Assembly (NCBI GenBank): GCA_034423015.1 | Contig: DAOUJG010000030.1 | Span: forward strand, 53,908 to 117,907 | Length of the DNA stretch: 64,000 nucleotides | Reading direction: 5' to 3' | From: JAGWBJ01 sp034423015 | GTDB taxonomy: Bacteria; Chloroflexota; Dehalococcoidia; Lucifugimonadales; JAGWBF01 | Shown: piece by piece, positions 50,513-58,553 of the stretch | How positions within the stretch are numbered: position 1 is the stretch's first letter | Layout of the letters: each line of letters opens with the position of its first letter | Notes under the pieces: model-generated | Databases searched by the model: none | What the model was told of the DNA's origin: nothing | The model's input: the letters and a program-made list of their open reading frames with translations, nothing else | Position numbers and translations under genes: made by a program

Positions 50513-51763
50513 CTACTTTACCCGCCGGCCGCCTTGGAACACGGCGGCGACCCTGGTCAGGTCGTCCAGGTCCCGGCTGGGGTCTCCCTCCACCACCAGC
50601 AGGTCGGCCTCCTTGCCGGCCTCCAGGGTGCCGATGCTGCCCGGCAGGCCCACGGCCTCGGCGGCGTCCCGGGTCCCCGCCAGCAGCGCCTGCTTGGTGG
50701 AGAGCCCCACCGTCGTCAGGGCCTTCAGCTCCTCGTGGAACTGGCCGAAGGGGTAGGCCCCCCAGCCGCAGTCGGAGCCCCCGATGAACCGGGCCCCGGA
50801 CTCGAACAGGGGCCGGTGCACCTCCAGGCGCCTGCCCACCCTGTATTTGCTGGCCTCCAGCAGGGTCTCCTCCTCCTGGTTGAGGCCCTCGCTTTCCTGC
50901 TTCTGCTCCAGGTGCCTGATCTGCAGCATGATTATCCAGAGGGTCGGGTTGACCCATACGCCGGACTCGGCGATGCGGTCCGCCAGCGCAGGCTCCAGGC
51001 TGATGGAGCCGTCGGGGTTGGAGAAGGTGCAGTGGATTATCATGTCCACGCCGGCGTCCAGGCAGTTGGCGATGGCCTGGACGGCGTGGGCGTGGGCGCC
51101 CACCAGCCTGCCGCGTACGTGGGCCTCGTCCACGATGGCCGCCAGCTCCTCCAGGCTGTAGGAGGCCCGGGTGGGGACGCTGTTGCGGGTGCTGCCCCCG
51201 CTGCTCATCACCTTGATGTAGTCGGCGCCCTCGGCCACCAGCCTCCGCACCTCCTTGCGCACCCCGTCCACCCCGTCGGCCTGGGAGCCCATCATCCAGC
51301 AGTGGCCGCCGGTCATGGTGATGGGCCGGCCGCAGTTGACGATGCGGGGCCCGGGCACCAGGCCGCGCCGGATGCCCTCCTTCAGCGAGAACGTCGTCCG
51401 GTTCCACCCGCCGTTCTCCCGCATGGTGGTGACACCGCTCTCGATGGCCAGGCGGGCGCTCATGACCCCCTGGATCAGGTGGATGTCGTCGTCGTCCTCG
51501 TGGACGTCGTCCACCGACGAGCCGTCCCCCCGCATGTTGGTGTGGGTGTGGCAGTCTATCAGCCCCGGAAGGAGAGTTGCGTCGCCGAAGTCGTGCACCT
51601 CGGGCCGGGCGCCCTCGGGGAACGCCAGCTCGTGCTGGGGAGAGACCCGGGCGATGCGCCCGTTCTCCACCACCACCGCCATGTTCTCCCTGGTGGAGCC
51701 GTCGGTGCAGTCTATGAGCCTCGCCGCCTTGACCACGGTCGGGGAGCCGTTCGCTGAAGCCAT
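50513..51763 (-). CDS. Amidohydrolase-family protein (imidazolonepropionase-like)
   Basis: 416 residues from ATG 51763. Metal site: HTHT in LLPGLIDCHTHTN, VGAHAHAVQA, IIHCTFSN and the Asp in IGGSDCGWGAY. A GTG at 51787 is also in frame and overlaps the stop of the upstream M24 gene (GTGA), giving translational coupling and eight more residues; the choice is open. The family hydrolyses amides, dipeptides and related bonds. Together with the M24-fold protein it may process peptide-like or creatinine-like compounds. Confidence 0.85.
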   Translation of the reverse strand: MASANGSPTVVKAARLIDCTDGSTRENMAVVVENGRIARVSPQHELAFPEGARPEVHDFGDATLLPGLIDCHTHTNMRGDGSSVDDVHEDDDDIHLIQGVMSARLAIESGVTTMRENGGWNRTTFSLKEGIRRGLVPGPRIVNCGRPITMTGGHCWMMGSQADGVDGVRKEVRRLVAEGADYIKVMSSGGSTRNSVPTRASYSLEELAAIVDEAHVRGRLVGAHAHAVQAIANCLDAGVDMIIHCTFSNPDGSISLEPALADRIAESGVWVNPTLWIIMLQIRHLEQKQESEGLNQEEETLLEASKYRVGRRLEVHRPLFESGARFIGGSDCGWGAYPFGQFHEELKALTTVGLSTKQALLAGTRDAAEAVGLPGSIGTLEAGKEADLLVVEGDPSRDLDDLTRVAAVFQGGRRVK

Positions 51764-51783
51764 CTTGCGCTCTCTCTCGTGCG

Positions 51784-52917
51784 TCACCCGACGACCAGCA
51801 TCTCGTCCGTGCTGAAGCGCTTGGACAGCAGACGCGGTCCGTCCTGGGTGAGCAGTATCATGTCCTGGAGGTGCCAGTACGCCACATGGGGCTCCATGGC
51901 CAGAACCATCCCCTCCTCCAGCTCGTCGTGGCAGTTGGGGACGATGTACGGCTCCTGCTGGTGCCACCAGGGGCCGACGCCGTGGCCGGCCAGGGACACC
52001 CGGTCTCCGTAGCCCGCCTCCCGGAACCTGGACTCGGCGAAGCGGTGCACGTCGCCGGCCTTCGCCCCCACCCGGCACTGGTCTATGGTGGCCCGGTAGA
52101 TGTCCCGCATGGTCCGGTAGGTCTTGACCTGCTCCTCCGAGGGATTGCCCACCACGACGGTGCGGGACTGGTGGCCGGGGTACCCCTTGTAGAAGGCCAC
52201 GTAGTCGTTCCTGATGATGTCGCCCTGCTGGAACACAGTGTCGCCCTCGCCGCCGTAGATGACCGTGTTGCGGCTGGAGTTCAGGATGCCGTGGGCCCAG
52301 CCGCAGCCCCTGCGGATGCAGCTCTCCACGATGCGGGCGTGGACCTCCCGCTCCGTCTGCCCCGCCCGCACCGTCGCGAACACCTCCAGGTAGGCCTCGT
52401 CCAGGATGTCCGCGGCCTCCTCCAGGAGCCGCACCTCCCCCGGCGTCTTGATCCAGCGGACCTGGGCCATCATCCGGGTGCAGTCGAACAGGCGCGCGTT
52501 GGGCAGGTGGCCCAGCATCTCCTCCCAGCGGGAGGCGCTGACGTAGGTCTTCTCCATGCCGATGAGCTCGCCGCCCAGCCCCAGCTTCTTGAGGACCTCG
52601 GCGGCCTTCTGGTAGGGCGACTCGGCGTAGTCGTCGTAGACCTCGACCTCTTCCAGCCAGCCGTCCCGCCGGGCCAGGGGGACGGTGTAGTGGTTCAGCA
52701 CCTGCACGGGCTTGCCGTGGCGGGGCCAGACCAGGAGCACCTCCCTGGGCGAGTCGGGGAAGTCCAGGTGGCGCGCCAGGGTGCCGGGATACGCGAAGCC
52801 GGCCAAGTAGGTGAAGCTCTTGCCCGACCGGAGGACCAGGGCCGCGCACCCCTCCCGGTCCATGAAGTCGTTGAGCCGGGCTATGTTGGCAATGATCTCT
52901 CTACCCGCTCCAGCCAT
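51784..52917 (-). CDS. M24 peptidase-fold protein (Xaa-Pro peptidase/creatinase family), metal site altered
   Basis: 377 residues. An N-terminal creatinase-type domain (about 1-145) is followed by the pita-bread domain: RNDYVAFYKGYPGHQSRTVV, SLAGHGVGPWWHQQEPYIVP, LEEGMVLAMEPHVAYWHLQD. In metal-dependent members the second ligand is Asp and the last is Glu; here they seem to be His (GYPGHQSRT) and Gln (HLQDM). That is closer to creatinase, which needs no metal. Coupled to the amidohydrolase gene downstream. Confidence 0.8.
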   Translation of the reverse strand: MAGAGREIIANIARLNDFMDREGCAALVLRSGKSFTYLAGFAYPGTLARHLDFPDSPREVLLVWPRHGKPVQVLNHYTVPLARRDGWLEEVEVYDDYAESPYQKAAEVLKKLGLGGELIGMEKTYVSASRWEEMLGHLPNARLFDCTRMMAQVRWIKTPGEVRLLEEAADILDEAYLEVFATVRAGQTEREVHARIVESCIRRGCGWAHGILNSSRNTVIYGGEGDTVFQQGDIIRNDYVAFYKGYPGHQSRTVVVGNPSEEQVKTYRTMRDIYRATIDQCRVGAKAGDVHRFAESRFREAGYGDRVSLAGHGVGPWWHQQEPYIVPNCHDELEEGMVLAMEPHVAYWHLQDMILLTQDGPRLLSKRFSTDEMLVVG

Positions 52918-53021
52918 CTGGCGCCTCCCCCGTGGCCGGGCTCTCCCGGACGAGGAGAATTGTAGCGACGCAGGGGAGCAACGTCAAATGAGGAAGGGTT
53001 GATGTTCGTCGTTCGGACTGG

Positions 53022-53660
53022 CTAGGGCAGAGTCTCCGGTCCCGGGGAAAACAGCGGGCCGCGAGGAGGCATCGCGATACGGTTCATGAAGGCTTGGTCC
53101 ATCTCTACCCTTTCGTCCGCGGCACGCCAGAGTTCACCGGCGAAGGTGCTCTTGCCGGTTACCCTTGATCTGTTCGGGCCATGAAAGAGCCACACCGAAA
53201 TGCCTTCAGATGTCGCGACCTCGAAGGCTGGCAACAGGTCGGAGTCGCTGCTGACAACGGCAGCGTGGGTGATCTGGTTTTTGCCGCTGAGGAGTGCGAA
53301 GTCTAGACCCAGGAGTAGGTCAACTCTCTTCTGTTGGAAGATAGGAGTGCCGTCGTCCCGTACCCCTCTGTACATTAGCCGCCCCTCGCGCACGGCGTAC
53401 CTGTCAAGGGCGCGTAATCGTTCGAACAGCCGGTGCTTCTGACTGTAGCGCCGAGCTTCCTCTCGTGTTGGTGGCGTACTCTGGTACGGCAGACAGTGGT
53501 AATAGTATGTCCTCAGGAGGTCGATGGGTTCCGGTGTCTTGGAAGCGACGGTAGCCGTAATCTGCTCGCTGAGCTTCCGATAGTCCACCCATACGGAGAA
53601 CTCGTCCCGCGATAGTGCGTCGAGGTACCCGCCGTCGATGAAAATCGCCAAACGAGCCAT
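53022..53660 (-). CDS. NYN-domain (PIN-like) putative RNase
   Basis: 212 residues from ATG 53660. ARLAIFIDGGYLDALSRDEF gives the first acidic residue, QKRVDLLLGLDFALLSGKN the middle one, and AAVVSSDSDLLPAFEVATSE the SDSD block: the LabA/NYN arrangement of acidic residues used in metal-dependent RNA cleavage. EGISVWLFHGPNRS then closes the Rossmann-like fold. Its base composition is less GC-rich than its neighbours, and it has its own promoter with a perfect palindrome over the -35 box, so expression is probably repressed. NYN proteins act in RNA turnover and sometimes in defence; no partner gene is adjacent. Confidence 0.85.
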   Translation of the reverse strand: MARLAIFIDGGYLDALSRDEFSVWVDYRKLSEQITATVASKTPEPIDLLRTYYYHCLPYQSTPPTREEARRYSQKHRLFERLRALDRYAVREGRLMYRGVRDDGTPIFQQKRVDLLLGLDFALLSGKNQITHAAVVSSDSDLLPAFEVATSEGISVWLFHGPNRSRVTGKSTFAGELWRAADERVEMDQAFMNRIAMPPRGPLFSPGPETLP

Positions 53661-53794
53661 GTGATTATCTACAGTCCTCAAAACCAAAGGGCCAAGGCAA
53701 TACCGGCCCTGGCCCTCCCTGGTGCTGTATTTCTACCTGACGTACGCCACCCAAGCTTAGGGGGGAACGCCAGGGGATATTCAAGTCGGCGCAG

Positions 53795-53829
53795 AATCTA
53801 TCAAAGCCGACGGCCACTTGTCAAGTGGC
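53795..53829 (-). promoter_or_regulatory. Promoter of the NYN gene with operator palindrome over the -35 box
   Basis: On the minus strand, TTGACA (complement of 53819-53824) and TAGATT (complement of 53795-53800) have an 18-bp spacer. The -35 box is inside a perfect 17-bp palindrome, GCCACTTGACAAGTGGC read on that strand (53813-53829). The leader to the ATG at 53660 is about 130 nt. Confidence 0.6.
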
Positions 53830-53902
53830 TTCATTTCCAGTCTACATGGGCCTACGCGCCTGAGTCAATGGGGAAAATGGCCTGCCCCGGTTGCCGGGCG
53901 GC

Positions 53903-54712
53903 CTACCCCGCCTCGTCGATGAACCTCAGCACCTGGTCGACGCACTCGTCGACCCTCAGCAGGTGGATGCCCGCGCCGATGCCCGGAAAGACCACCAGCT
54001 CGGCGTCGGGAAACCTCTCCCGCATGTCGGCCTGGGAGGCCAGGGGCCGGCCTATGGCCCTGTCGCCCACCATGATCAGCGTGGGAGTCGCGATGGCCGG
54101 GAGCATGTCCGTCATGTCCGCGTCCTCGACGATGCGCATGATGGCCGCCGCCACCTTGCTGGGGGTCTTGGAGTGCTCGGCCAGGTGCCACTCGGCCAGC
54201 TCCGGGGGCGTGATCTCCGGGTCGAACCGCTGGGCGTTGGTCCGGGTGAGCCACTGCTTCAGCCCGTCCCGCTCCACCGAGTCCGAGACGGTGCGGTCGC
54301 CTCGCTTCTCCCCCAGGAACAGGGGGGTGTTGATGACGGTGAGGGTCGCGGCCCGCTGGGGATAGCCCAGGGCGAAGGCCATCCCCCAGACCCCGCCGGA
54401 CTCGAAGCCCACGAAGTGGACCCGCTCGGCGCCCAGGTGGTCCAGCAGGTTGGCTACATCGGCGGCCATGCGCCCGGCGGACCATTCCGCTCCCTCGCCC
54501 GGGGCCGAGGACAGCCCGCATCCCCGCACGTCGTACCTCACCACCCGGTACTCCCTGGAGAGGCCGGGCACCCACTGGGTCCACCACTTCATGCTGCGGG
54601 CGAAGCCGTGGGACATGACGATGGTCTCGGGCGGCTCCTTGAGCCACGGGTCCCGGAAGTCGTCCACGTGGTAGTGTATCTGGACTCCGTCGTCGGTCGT
54701 CATCTTGGGCAT
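53903..54712 (-). CDS. Alpha/beta-hydrolase fold protein with unusual nucleophile elbow
   Basis: 269 residues. SHGFARSMKWWTQWVPGLSR (oxyanion loop), YDVRGCGLSSAP and the late PGIGAGIHLLRVDECVDQVL with the conserved His fit the classic fold. At the nucleophile elbow, where VGHSMGG is usual, the protein has VGFESGG: Glu104 replaces Ser, with a Ser one place later. It may be inactive, or use another chemistry. It lies 27 nt after the zinc-ribbon TPR gene's stop in the same direction. Confidence 0.8.
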   Translation of the reverse strand: MPKMTTDDGVQIHYHVDDFRDPWLKEPPETIVMSHGFARSMKWWTQWVPGLSREYRVVRYDVRGCGLSSAPGEGAEWSAGRMAADVANLLDHLGAERVHFVGFESGGVWGMAFALGYPQRAATLTVINTPLFLGEKRGDRTVSDSVERDGLKQWLTRTNAQRFDPEITPPELAEWHLAEHSKTPSKVAAAIMRIVEDADMTDMLPAIATPTLIMVGDRAIGRPLASQADMRERFPDAELVVFPGIGAGIHLLRVDECVDQVLRFIDEAG

Positions 54713-54739
54713 GTCGGGGGCCCTCCTCTCGTAACTTGG

Positions 54740-55570
54740 CTAGCGCCGGCTCCTCAGCTCCTCGATGGCCTCGGCCGGGTACACTCCAAGCTGCTGCGCC
54801 CGGTCCACGTCGGCCTGGGCCTCGTCGTACCGCCCCAGCCGTATGTAGCTCACCGCCCGGTTGTTGTAGGCGAACCCCAGGTCTGGGGCCAGCCGGATGG
54901 CCTGGTCGAAGTCCTCTATCGAGCCCTCGAGCTGGCCCATGTCGAACCGGGCCGCGCCCCGCCCCAGGTAGCCGTCGGCGCTCTGGGGGTCCAGCCTCAG
55001 CGCCTCCTCGTAGCTGGCCTGGGCCAGGTGGGGCTGCTCCGTCATCAGGTAGACCATGCCCTTGTTCAGGTGGGCGTCGCCGTCGGCGGGATTCAGCCGC
55101 AGGGCCGCGTCCATGTCCTCGATGGCGCGGTCGTAGATGGCCATGTTCAGGTAGGTCAGCCCCCGGTTGTAGTAGGCGTCGGCGAAGGTCGGGTCCAGCT
55201 CGATGGCGGCGTTGCAGGCGTCCAGGGCCCCCCGGTAGTCGCCCCTGTTCAGGCAGTCCCTTCCCTCGTCCTTCAGGGCCCTGGCGCGGGCAAGGCGCTG
55301 CTCCGGCGTCGCGGGCTCCGCCGCGCCCGTGTCCCGGGCAGCCTCCCTGCTCCCGTCCTCGGCCTGGGGGGCCTGACCCAACGTGTCGCTGGTCTCGGGA
55401 AGGGTGAGGTCGACTTCGTGCCCCAGTCCGGCCTCCGGGGCCGCCGGCTTGGAACCGCCCCCGCCGAACATCCGCTTCAGCAGGCCCGGCTTCTTGAGCC
55501 GCTGGCCGCACAGGAAGCACGCCTTCGCGCCGTCGGAGTTCTCGGCCTGGCACGCGGGGCACTTGACCAT
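54740..55570 (-). CDS. Zinc-ribbon plus TPR-repeat protein
   Basis: 276 residues. The start MVKCPACQAENSDGAKACFL carries a four-Cys zinc ribbon (CPAC and CFLC). A polar linker (about 40-95) leads to five or six TPR units (GDYRGALDACNAAIELDPTF, AIYDRAIEDMDAALRLNPAD, GQLEGSIEDFDQAIRLAPDL). A soluble scaffold for protein contacts is likely; partners unknown. No membrane segment. The Rieske gene lies 55 nt upstream. Confidence 0.85.
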   Translation of the reverse strand: MVKCPACQAENSDGAKACFLCGQRLKKPGLLKRMFGGGGSKPAAPEAGLGHEVDLTLPETSDTLGQAPQAEDGSREAARDTGAAEPATPEQRLARARALKDEGRDCLNRGDYRGALDACNAAIELDPTFADAYYNRGLTYLNMAIYDRAIEDMDAALRLNPADGDAHLNKGMVYLMTEQPHLAQASYEEALRLDPQSADGYLGRGAARFDMGQLEGSIEDFDQAIRLAPDLGFAYNNRAVSYIRLGRYDEAQADVDRAQQLGVYPAEAIEELRSRR

Positions 55571-55625
55571 GTAGGGGTCCCTCCCCGGAGTTGATGGCGT
55601 CCGTTACGGTGCCCAGGGGGCGGAG

Positions 55626-55946
55626 TCAGGCATCCAGGTCCACCTCGATCTGGCCGTCCCGCACCCGTACCGGGTAGGTCCTGATGGGCGCCGTCGCCGG
55701 CGGGGCCGCAGCCCTCCCGGTGGTCACGTCGAACCTGGCCCCGTGGCGCGGGCACTCGATGAGGTCGCCATCCAGGTCGCCGAACCCCAGGATGCCGCCG
55801 TCGTGGGTGCACATGTCCCGCACGGCGTAGATGCTCCCGCCCACGTTGCACAGCAGGACGTGCTCGCCCCGCCTGGGAGTGACCCTGACGGTCTCCCCCG
55901 GGGCCACCTCCTGGATGGATGCTACCCTCACGTATTCCTGGCTCAT
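55626..55946 (-). CDS. Rieske [2Fe-2S] ferredoxin-like protein
   Basis: 106 residues, a free-standing Rieske domain. The cluster ligands are Cys/His in MCTHDGGILG (about 46-49) and CPRHGARFD (about 65-68), the second being the usual CPxHG box. This size is typical of small Rieske ferredoxins that feed electrons to oxygenases or of the nirD-like group. No oxygenase gene is adjacent, so its partner is unknown. Confidence 0.9.
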   Translation of the reverse strand: MSQEYVRVASIQEVAPGETVRVTPRRGEHVLLCNVGGSIYAVRDMCTHDGGILGFGDLDGDLIECPRHGARFDVTTGRAAAPPATAPIRTYPVRVRDGQIEVDLDA

Positions 55947-56012
55947 CGGTGGCGCCGGCCCCCGGCTCGTCCTTTCCCTGCGGGCTGCTGTCGAGGGCGA
56001 CGCTCCCGCACG

Positions 56013-56075
56013 CCCATGCTGCCTGTGTTGCCCACGCTGCCCAGGTTGCCCTTGCAGCCCACGCTGCCCAGGTTG
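56013..56075. repeat. Short degenerate tandem repeat
   Basis: CCCACGCTGCCCAGGTTG occurs at 56031-56048 and 56058-56075, with a diverged copy at 56013-56030. It lies upstream of metF, between divergent genes. No coding frame is convincing here. Confidence 0.6.
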
Positions 56076-56202
56076 AAGGATACTATGACGGCTGTATCAA
56101 TCGCAACGGACCGCCGCGCCGGGGCGTGGGTCAATGCTCCGCGGCAGCCTCCTCGGGCCTCTCTGGTATACTGTTCACGTCGTCCCCATGGGACGGCCTC
56201 CC

Positions 56203-57081
56203 ATGAAGATACGCGACATACTGGCCACCGGCAGGCGCACCATCTCCTTCGAGTTCTTTGCGCCCAAGACCGACCAGGGCGTCGAGTCCCTGTTCAGGGC
56301 CATCCGCCGCCTCGACGCCCACCGGCCCGACTTCGTGTCCGTGACCTACGGGGCCGGCGGGAGCACCCGCGACCAGACTGTGGACCTGGTCTCGCGCATC
56401 AAGGCCGAGACCGGCCTGGAGACCATGGCCCACGTCACGTGCGTGGCCCAGACCCGCGAAGACGTTCACGCCGTGCTGACCCAGCTGGATGAGCTGGGCA
56501 TCGACAACGTCCTCGCCCTCCGCGGCGACCCGCCCCGGGGACAAGACACCTTCGTGCCGGTGGAGGGTGGGTTCCGGTACGCCTCGGAGGTCATCACCCA
56601 CATACGCCGGAGGTTCGACTTCGGCGTGGGCGCAGCCTGCTTCCCGGAGGTCCATCCCGAGTCCGTGGACGTCGCCTCGGACATGGCCCACCTGAAGGAG
56701 AAGGTGGACTCCGGCGCCGACTACCTGATCACCCAGCTCTTCTTCGACAACCGGGACTTCTTCGACTTCATTGACCGGGCCAGGGCCGTAGGCATCCGCG
56801 TCCCCGTCCTGGCGGGCATCCTTCCCATCCTGGCCACGGCCCAGATACGCCGGTTCGCCTCCCTGTGCGGGGCCACCATCCCCCCGGCGTTGGACCGGGA
56901 GCTGGAGAAGTACGTGGAAGACGATAACGGCGCCCGGGAGCTGGGGGTCGAGTACGCCGCCCGGCAGGTGGAGGAGCTCTGGCGGGCCGGCGTCGACGGC
57001 ATCCACTTCTACACCATCAACCGCAGCCACTCCGTCTCCCGGGTCCTGGATGCCGTCGGCCTCCCCGAAGCGCCCCGCTAG
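56203..57081 (+). CDS. metF: 5,10-methylenetetrahydrofolate reductase
   Basis: 292 residues from ATG 56203; ATG 56188 is also in frame. FEFFAPKTDQGVESLFRAI, VSVTYGAGGSTRDQTVDLVS, the folate/FAD region NVLALRGDPPRG, and ADYLITQLFFDNRDFFDFID with GILPI are diagnostic. It makes 5-methyl-THF for methionine synthesis using FAD. A -10-like TATACT lies at 56167-56172. No metH or metE is near, so the gene stands alone. Confidence 0.95.
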   Translation: MKIRDILATGRRTISFEFFAPKTDQGVESLFRAIRRLDAHRPDFVSVTYGAGGSTRDQTVDLVSRIKAETGLETMAHVTCVAQTREDVHAVLTQLDELGIDNVLALRGDPPRGQDTFVPVEGGFRYASEVITHIRRRFDFGVGAACFPEVHPESVDVASDMAHLKEKVDSGADYLITQLFFDNRDFFDFIDRARAVGIRVPVLAGILPILATAQIRRFASLCGATIPPALDRELEKYVEDDNGARELGVEYAARQVEELWRAGVDGIHFYTINRSHSVSRVLDAVGLPEAPR

Positions 57082-57094
57082 GGCCGCCTCCTTG

Positions 57095-57142
57095 CCGTCA
57101 TTCCGGCCCTGAGCCGGGACCCAGGGGTGGGGGGGGCCTGGA
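57095..57142. repeat. TTCCGGC-family intergenic repeat copy
   Basis: CCGTCATTCCGGCCCTGAGC followed by CGGGACCCAGGGGTGGGG matches the repeats at 22307 and 37261. It follows the metF stop by 14 nt. Confidence 0.6.
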
Positions 57143-57182
57143 CTCCCGCTTTTGGAGACTCGTGCATAACCTCCCACCCAAC

Positions 57183-57312
57183 ATGTCATTCCGAGCCGCA
57201 GGCGAGGAATCTCAGGCACGCTACAACGAGTACGCCACGCCACAGGGCCACGGCGTAGTACCCACCGGCATGGATAGATTCCTCTCTCCGCTCCGCTCCG
57301 CTCGGAATGACA
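57183..57312. repeat. Inverted pair of TCATTCCGAGC-type repeats
   Basis: TGTCATTCCGAGCCGCAGGC, then GAGGAATCTCAG, opens the block at 57183. The complementary form (GATAGATTCCTC, later GCTCGGAATGACA) closes it near 57312. A single copy of the same family is at 63768-63797. Such elements are common non-coding repeats in metagenomic bacteria. Confidence 0.65.
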
Positions 57313-57411
57313 GGAGGGGGACCATGCAACCGATGACAGGAGCGGGACCATGTAACCGATGACAGGAGCGGGACCATGCCACCGATGACAGGAGGAGGAT
57401 CATGTAACCGA
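57308..57411. repeat. Four tandem copies of a 26-bp unit
   Basis: Units at 57308-57333, 57334-57359, 57360-57385 and 57386-57411 share TGACAGGAG at the start, an ACCATG or ATCATG in the middle and ACCGA at the end, with changes at only a few positions; a fifth, partial unit may follow. The rest of 57412-57485 shows nothing further. With 57095-57312, this fills the 404-bp gap after metF. Confidence 0.85.
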
Positions 57412-57485
57412 ATGGCAGGGGGGCGCTCTTAGAAATGGCCCCCAAGGGCGTTACGCAAAGGCTTCCTTTGGCCACAGAAACGGCG

Positions 57486-58535
57486 TCATGCACCGCCGTC
57501 GCCCGGCTGCCGCTGGTACACCTGGATGCGGTAGCGGGCGCTCTCCACCACGAACATCCTGCCGGCCCCGTCCAGCCTCACCGACGTGGGGCCCCAGAAC
57601 AGCTTCTCCACGCTGGCCGACTGCTCCCGGAAGTACTCGGGCGACGATGGGTCCGTGTCGGGCTCGGGCTCCATGTTGGCCTTGACCCGCTCCTCCAGCT
57701 CGTCCTGGTTGGCGACGAAGTAGTCGCGGGCCCACCTGTTCAGGCCCGACTCCCCCCGGAACCGGGCCACGAACTCCCCGTCGGGATCCAGGACCTGGAC
57801 CCGCTCGTTGCCCCAGTCGGCCACGTATACGTAGCCGTCCTCGTCGACGGCCACCCCCGCCGGCCTGCGAAACTGGCCGTCGCCCACTCCAGACGATCCC
57901 AAGGTCGCCAGGTGCCCGCCGCCGGCGTCGAACTTCTGGATGCGGTCGTTGCGCCAGTCGGATACGTACACATCCCCGCCTGCTGCCACCGCGACGCCCC
58001 AGGGCATGTTCAGCTCGCCGTCCCCGGCGCCCGGGCGTCCCCAGCCGTCCAGATATCCTCCCTCGGGCGTGTACCGCTGCACCCGGCTGTTGAGCCCGTC
58101 CACGACAACAAGGTTGCCCTCGGGGTCGAAGGCGATGCCCGCAGGGCGGTCGAACTCCCCCGGGCCGCTCCCCCTGCGGCCCCACCTGGCCAGGAACCGG
58201 CCCGATTTGTCGAAGATGGACACCCGCTGGAGGGCCTCGTCGGAGATGTAGACGTTCTCGTCCCGGTCCAGGGCGATGGCGGCGGGCCACATCAGGTGGC
58301 CGTCGCCGCTGCCCCCCGTGCCGAACTTGCCGATGTACTCCTCGTCCACGGTGCAGATGGTGACGTGCTTGGCCAGGAGCCTCGCGGCGGTGTCCGTGTC
58401 CCCCCGGTTCACGACGTAGAGGACGCCGTCGCGTCCCAGGGCCACGTCCACCGGGTCGTTGAACCCCCGGCCGCCCTCGCCGCCGCCGAAGAAGCCGACG
58501 GTGTGGCTATACCGGTAGGAGGGCGCAGATGTCAT
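57486..58535 (-). CDS. NHL-repeat beta-propeller protein
   Basis: 349 residues of NHL units: AAIALDRDENVYISDEALQR, GIAFDPEGNLVVVDGLNSRV, GVAVAAGGDVYVSDWRNDRI, GVAVDEDGYVYVADWGNERV. An insertion of about 60 residues (LEERVKANMEPEPDTDPSSP) interrupts the last blades. No signal peptide is seen. Role unknown; it shares a strand with the DUF1800 gene, 18 nt apart, so the two may be used together. Confidence 0.82.
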   Translation of the reverse strand: MTSAPSYRYSHTVGFFGGGEGGRGFNDPVDVALGRDGVLYVVNRGDTDTAARLLAKHVTICTVDEEYIGKFGTGGSGDGHLMWPAAIALDRDENVYISDEALQRVSIFDKSGRFLARWGRRGSGPGEFDRPAGIAFDPEGNLVVVDGLNSRVQRYTPEGGYLDGWGRPGAGDGELNMPWGVAVAAGGDVYVSDWRNDRIQKFDAGGGHLATLGSSGVGDGQFRRPAGVAVDEDGYVYVADWGNERVQVLDPDGEFVARFRGESGLNRWARDYFVANQDELEERVKANMEPEPDTDPSSPEYFREQSASVEKLFWGPTSVRLDGAGRMFVVESARYRIQVYQRQPGDGGA

Positions 58536-58553
58536 GTCGTGAACCCCCTGGCG

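Noticed and set aside
53891..55594. Long plus-strand frame opposite the alpha/beta hydrolase and TPR genes
   Set aside because: Antisense shadow; both minus-strand genes have domains and start signals.
57308..57411. Possible CRISPR array
   Set aside because: 26-bp units follow each other directly, without unique spacers, and no cas gene is present.
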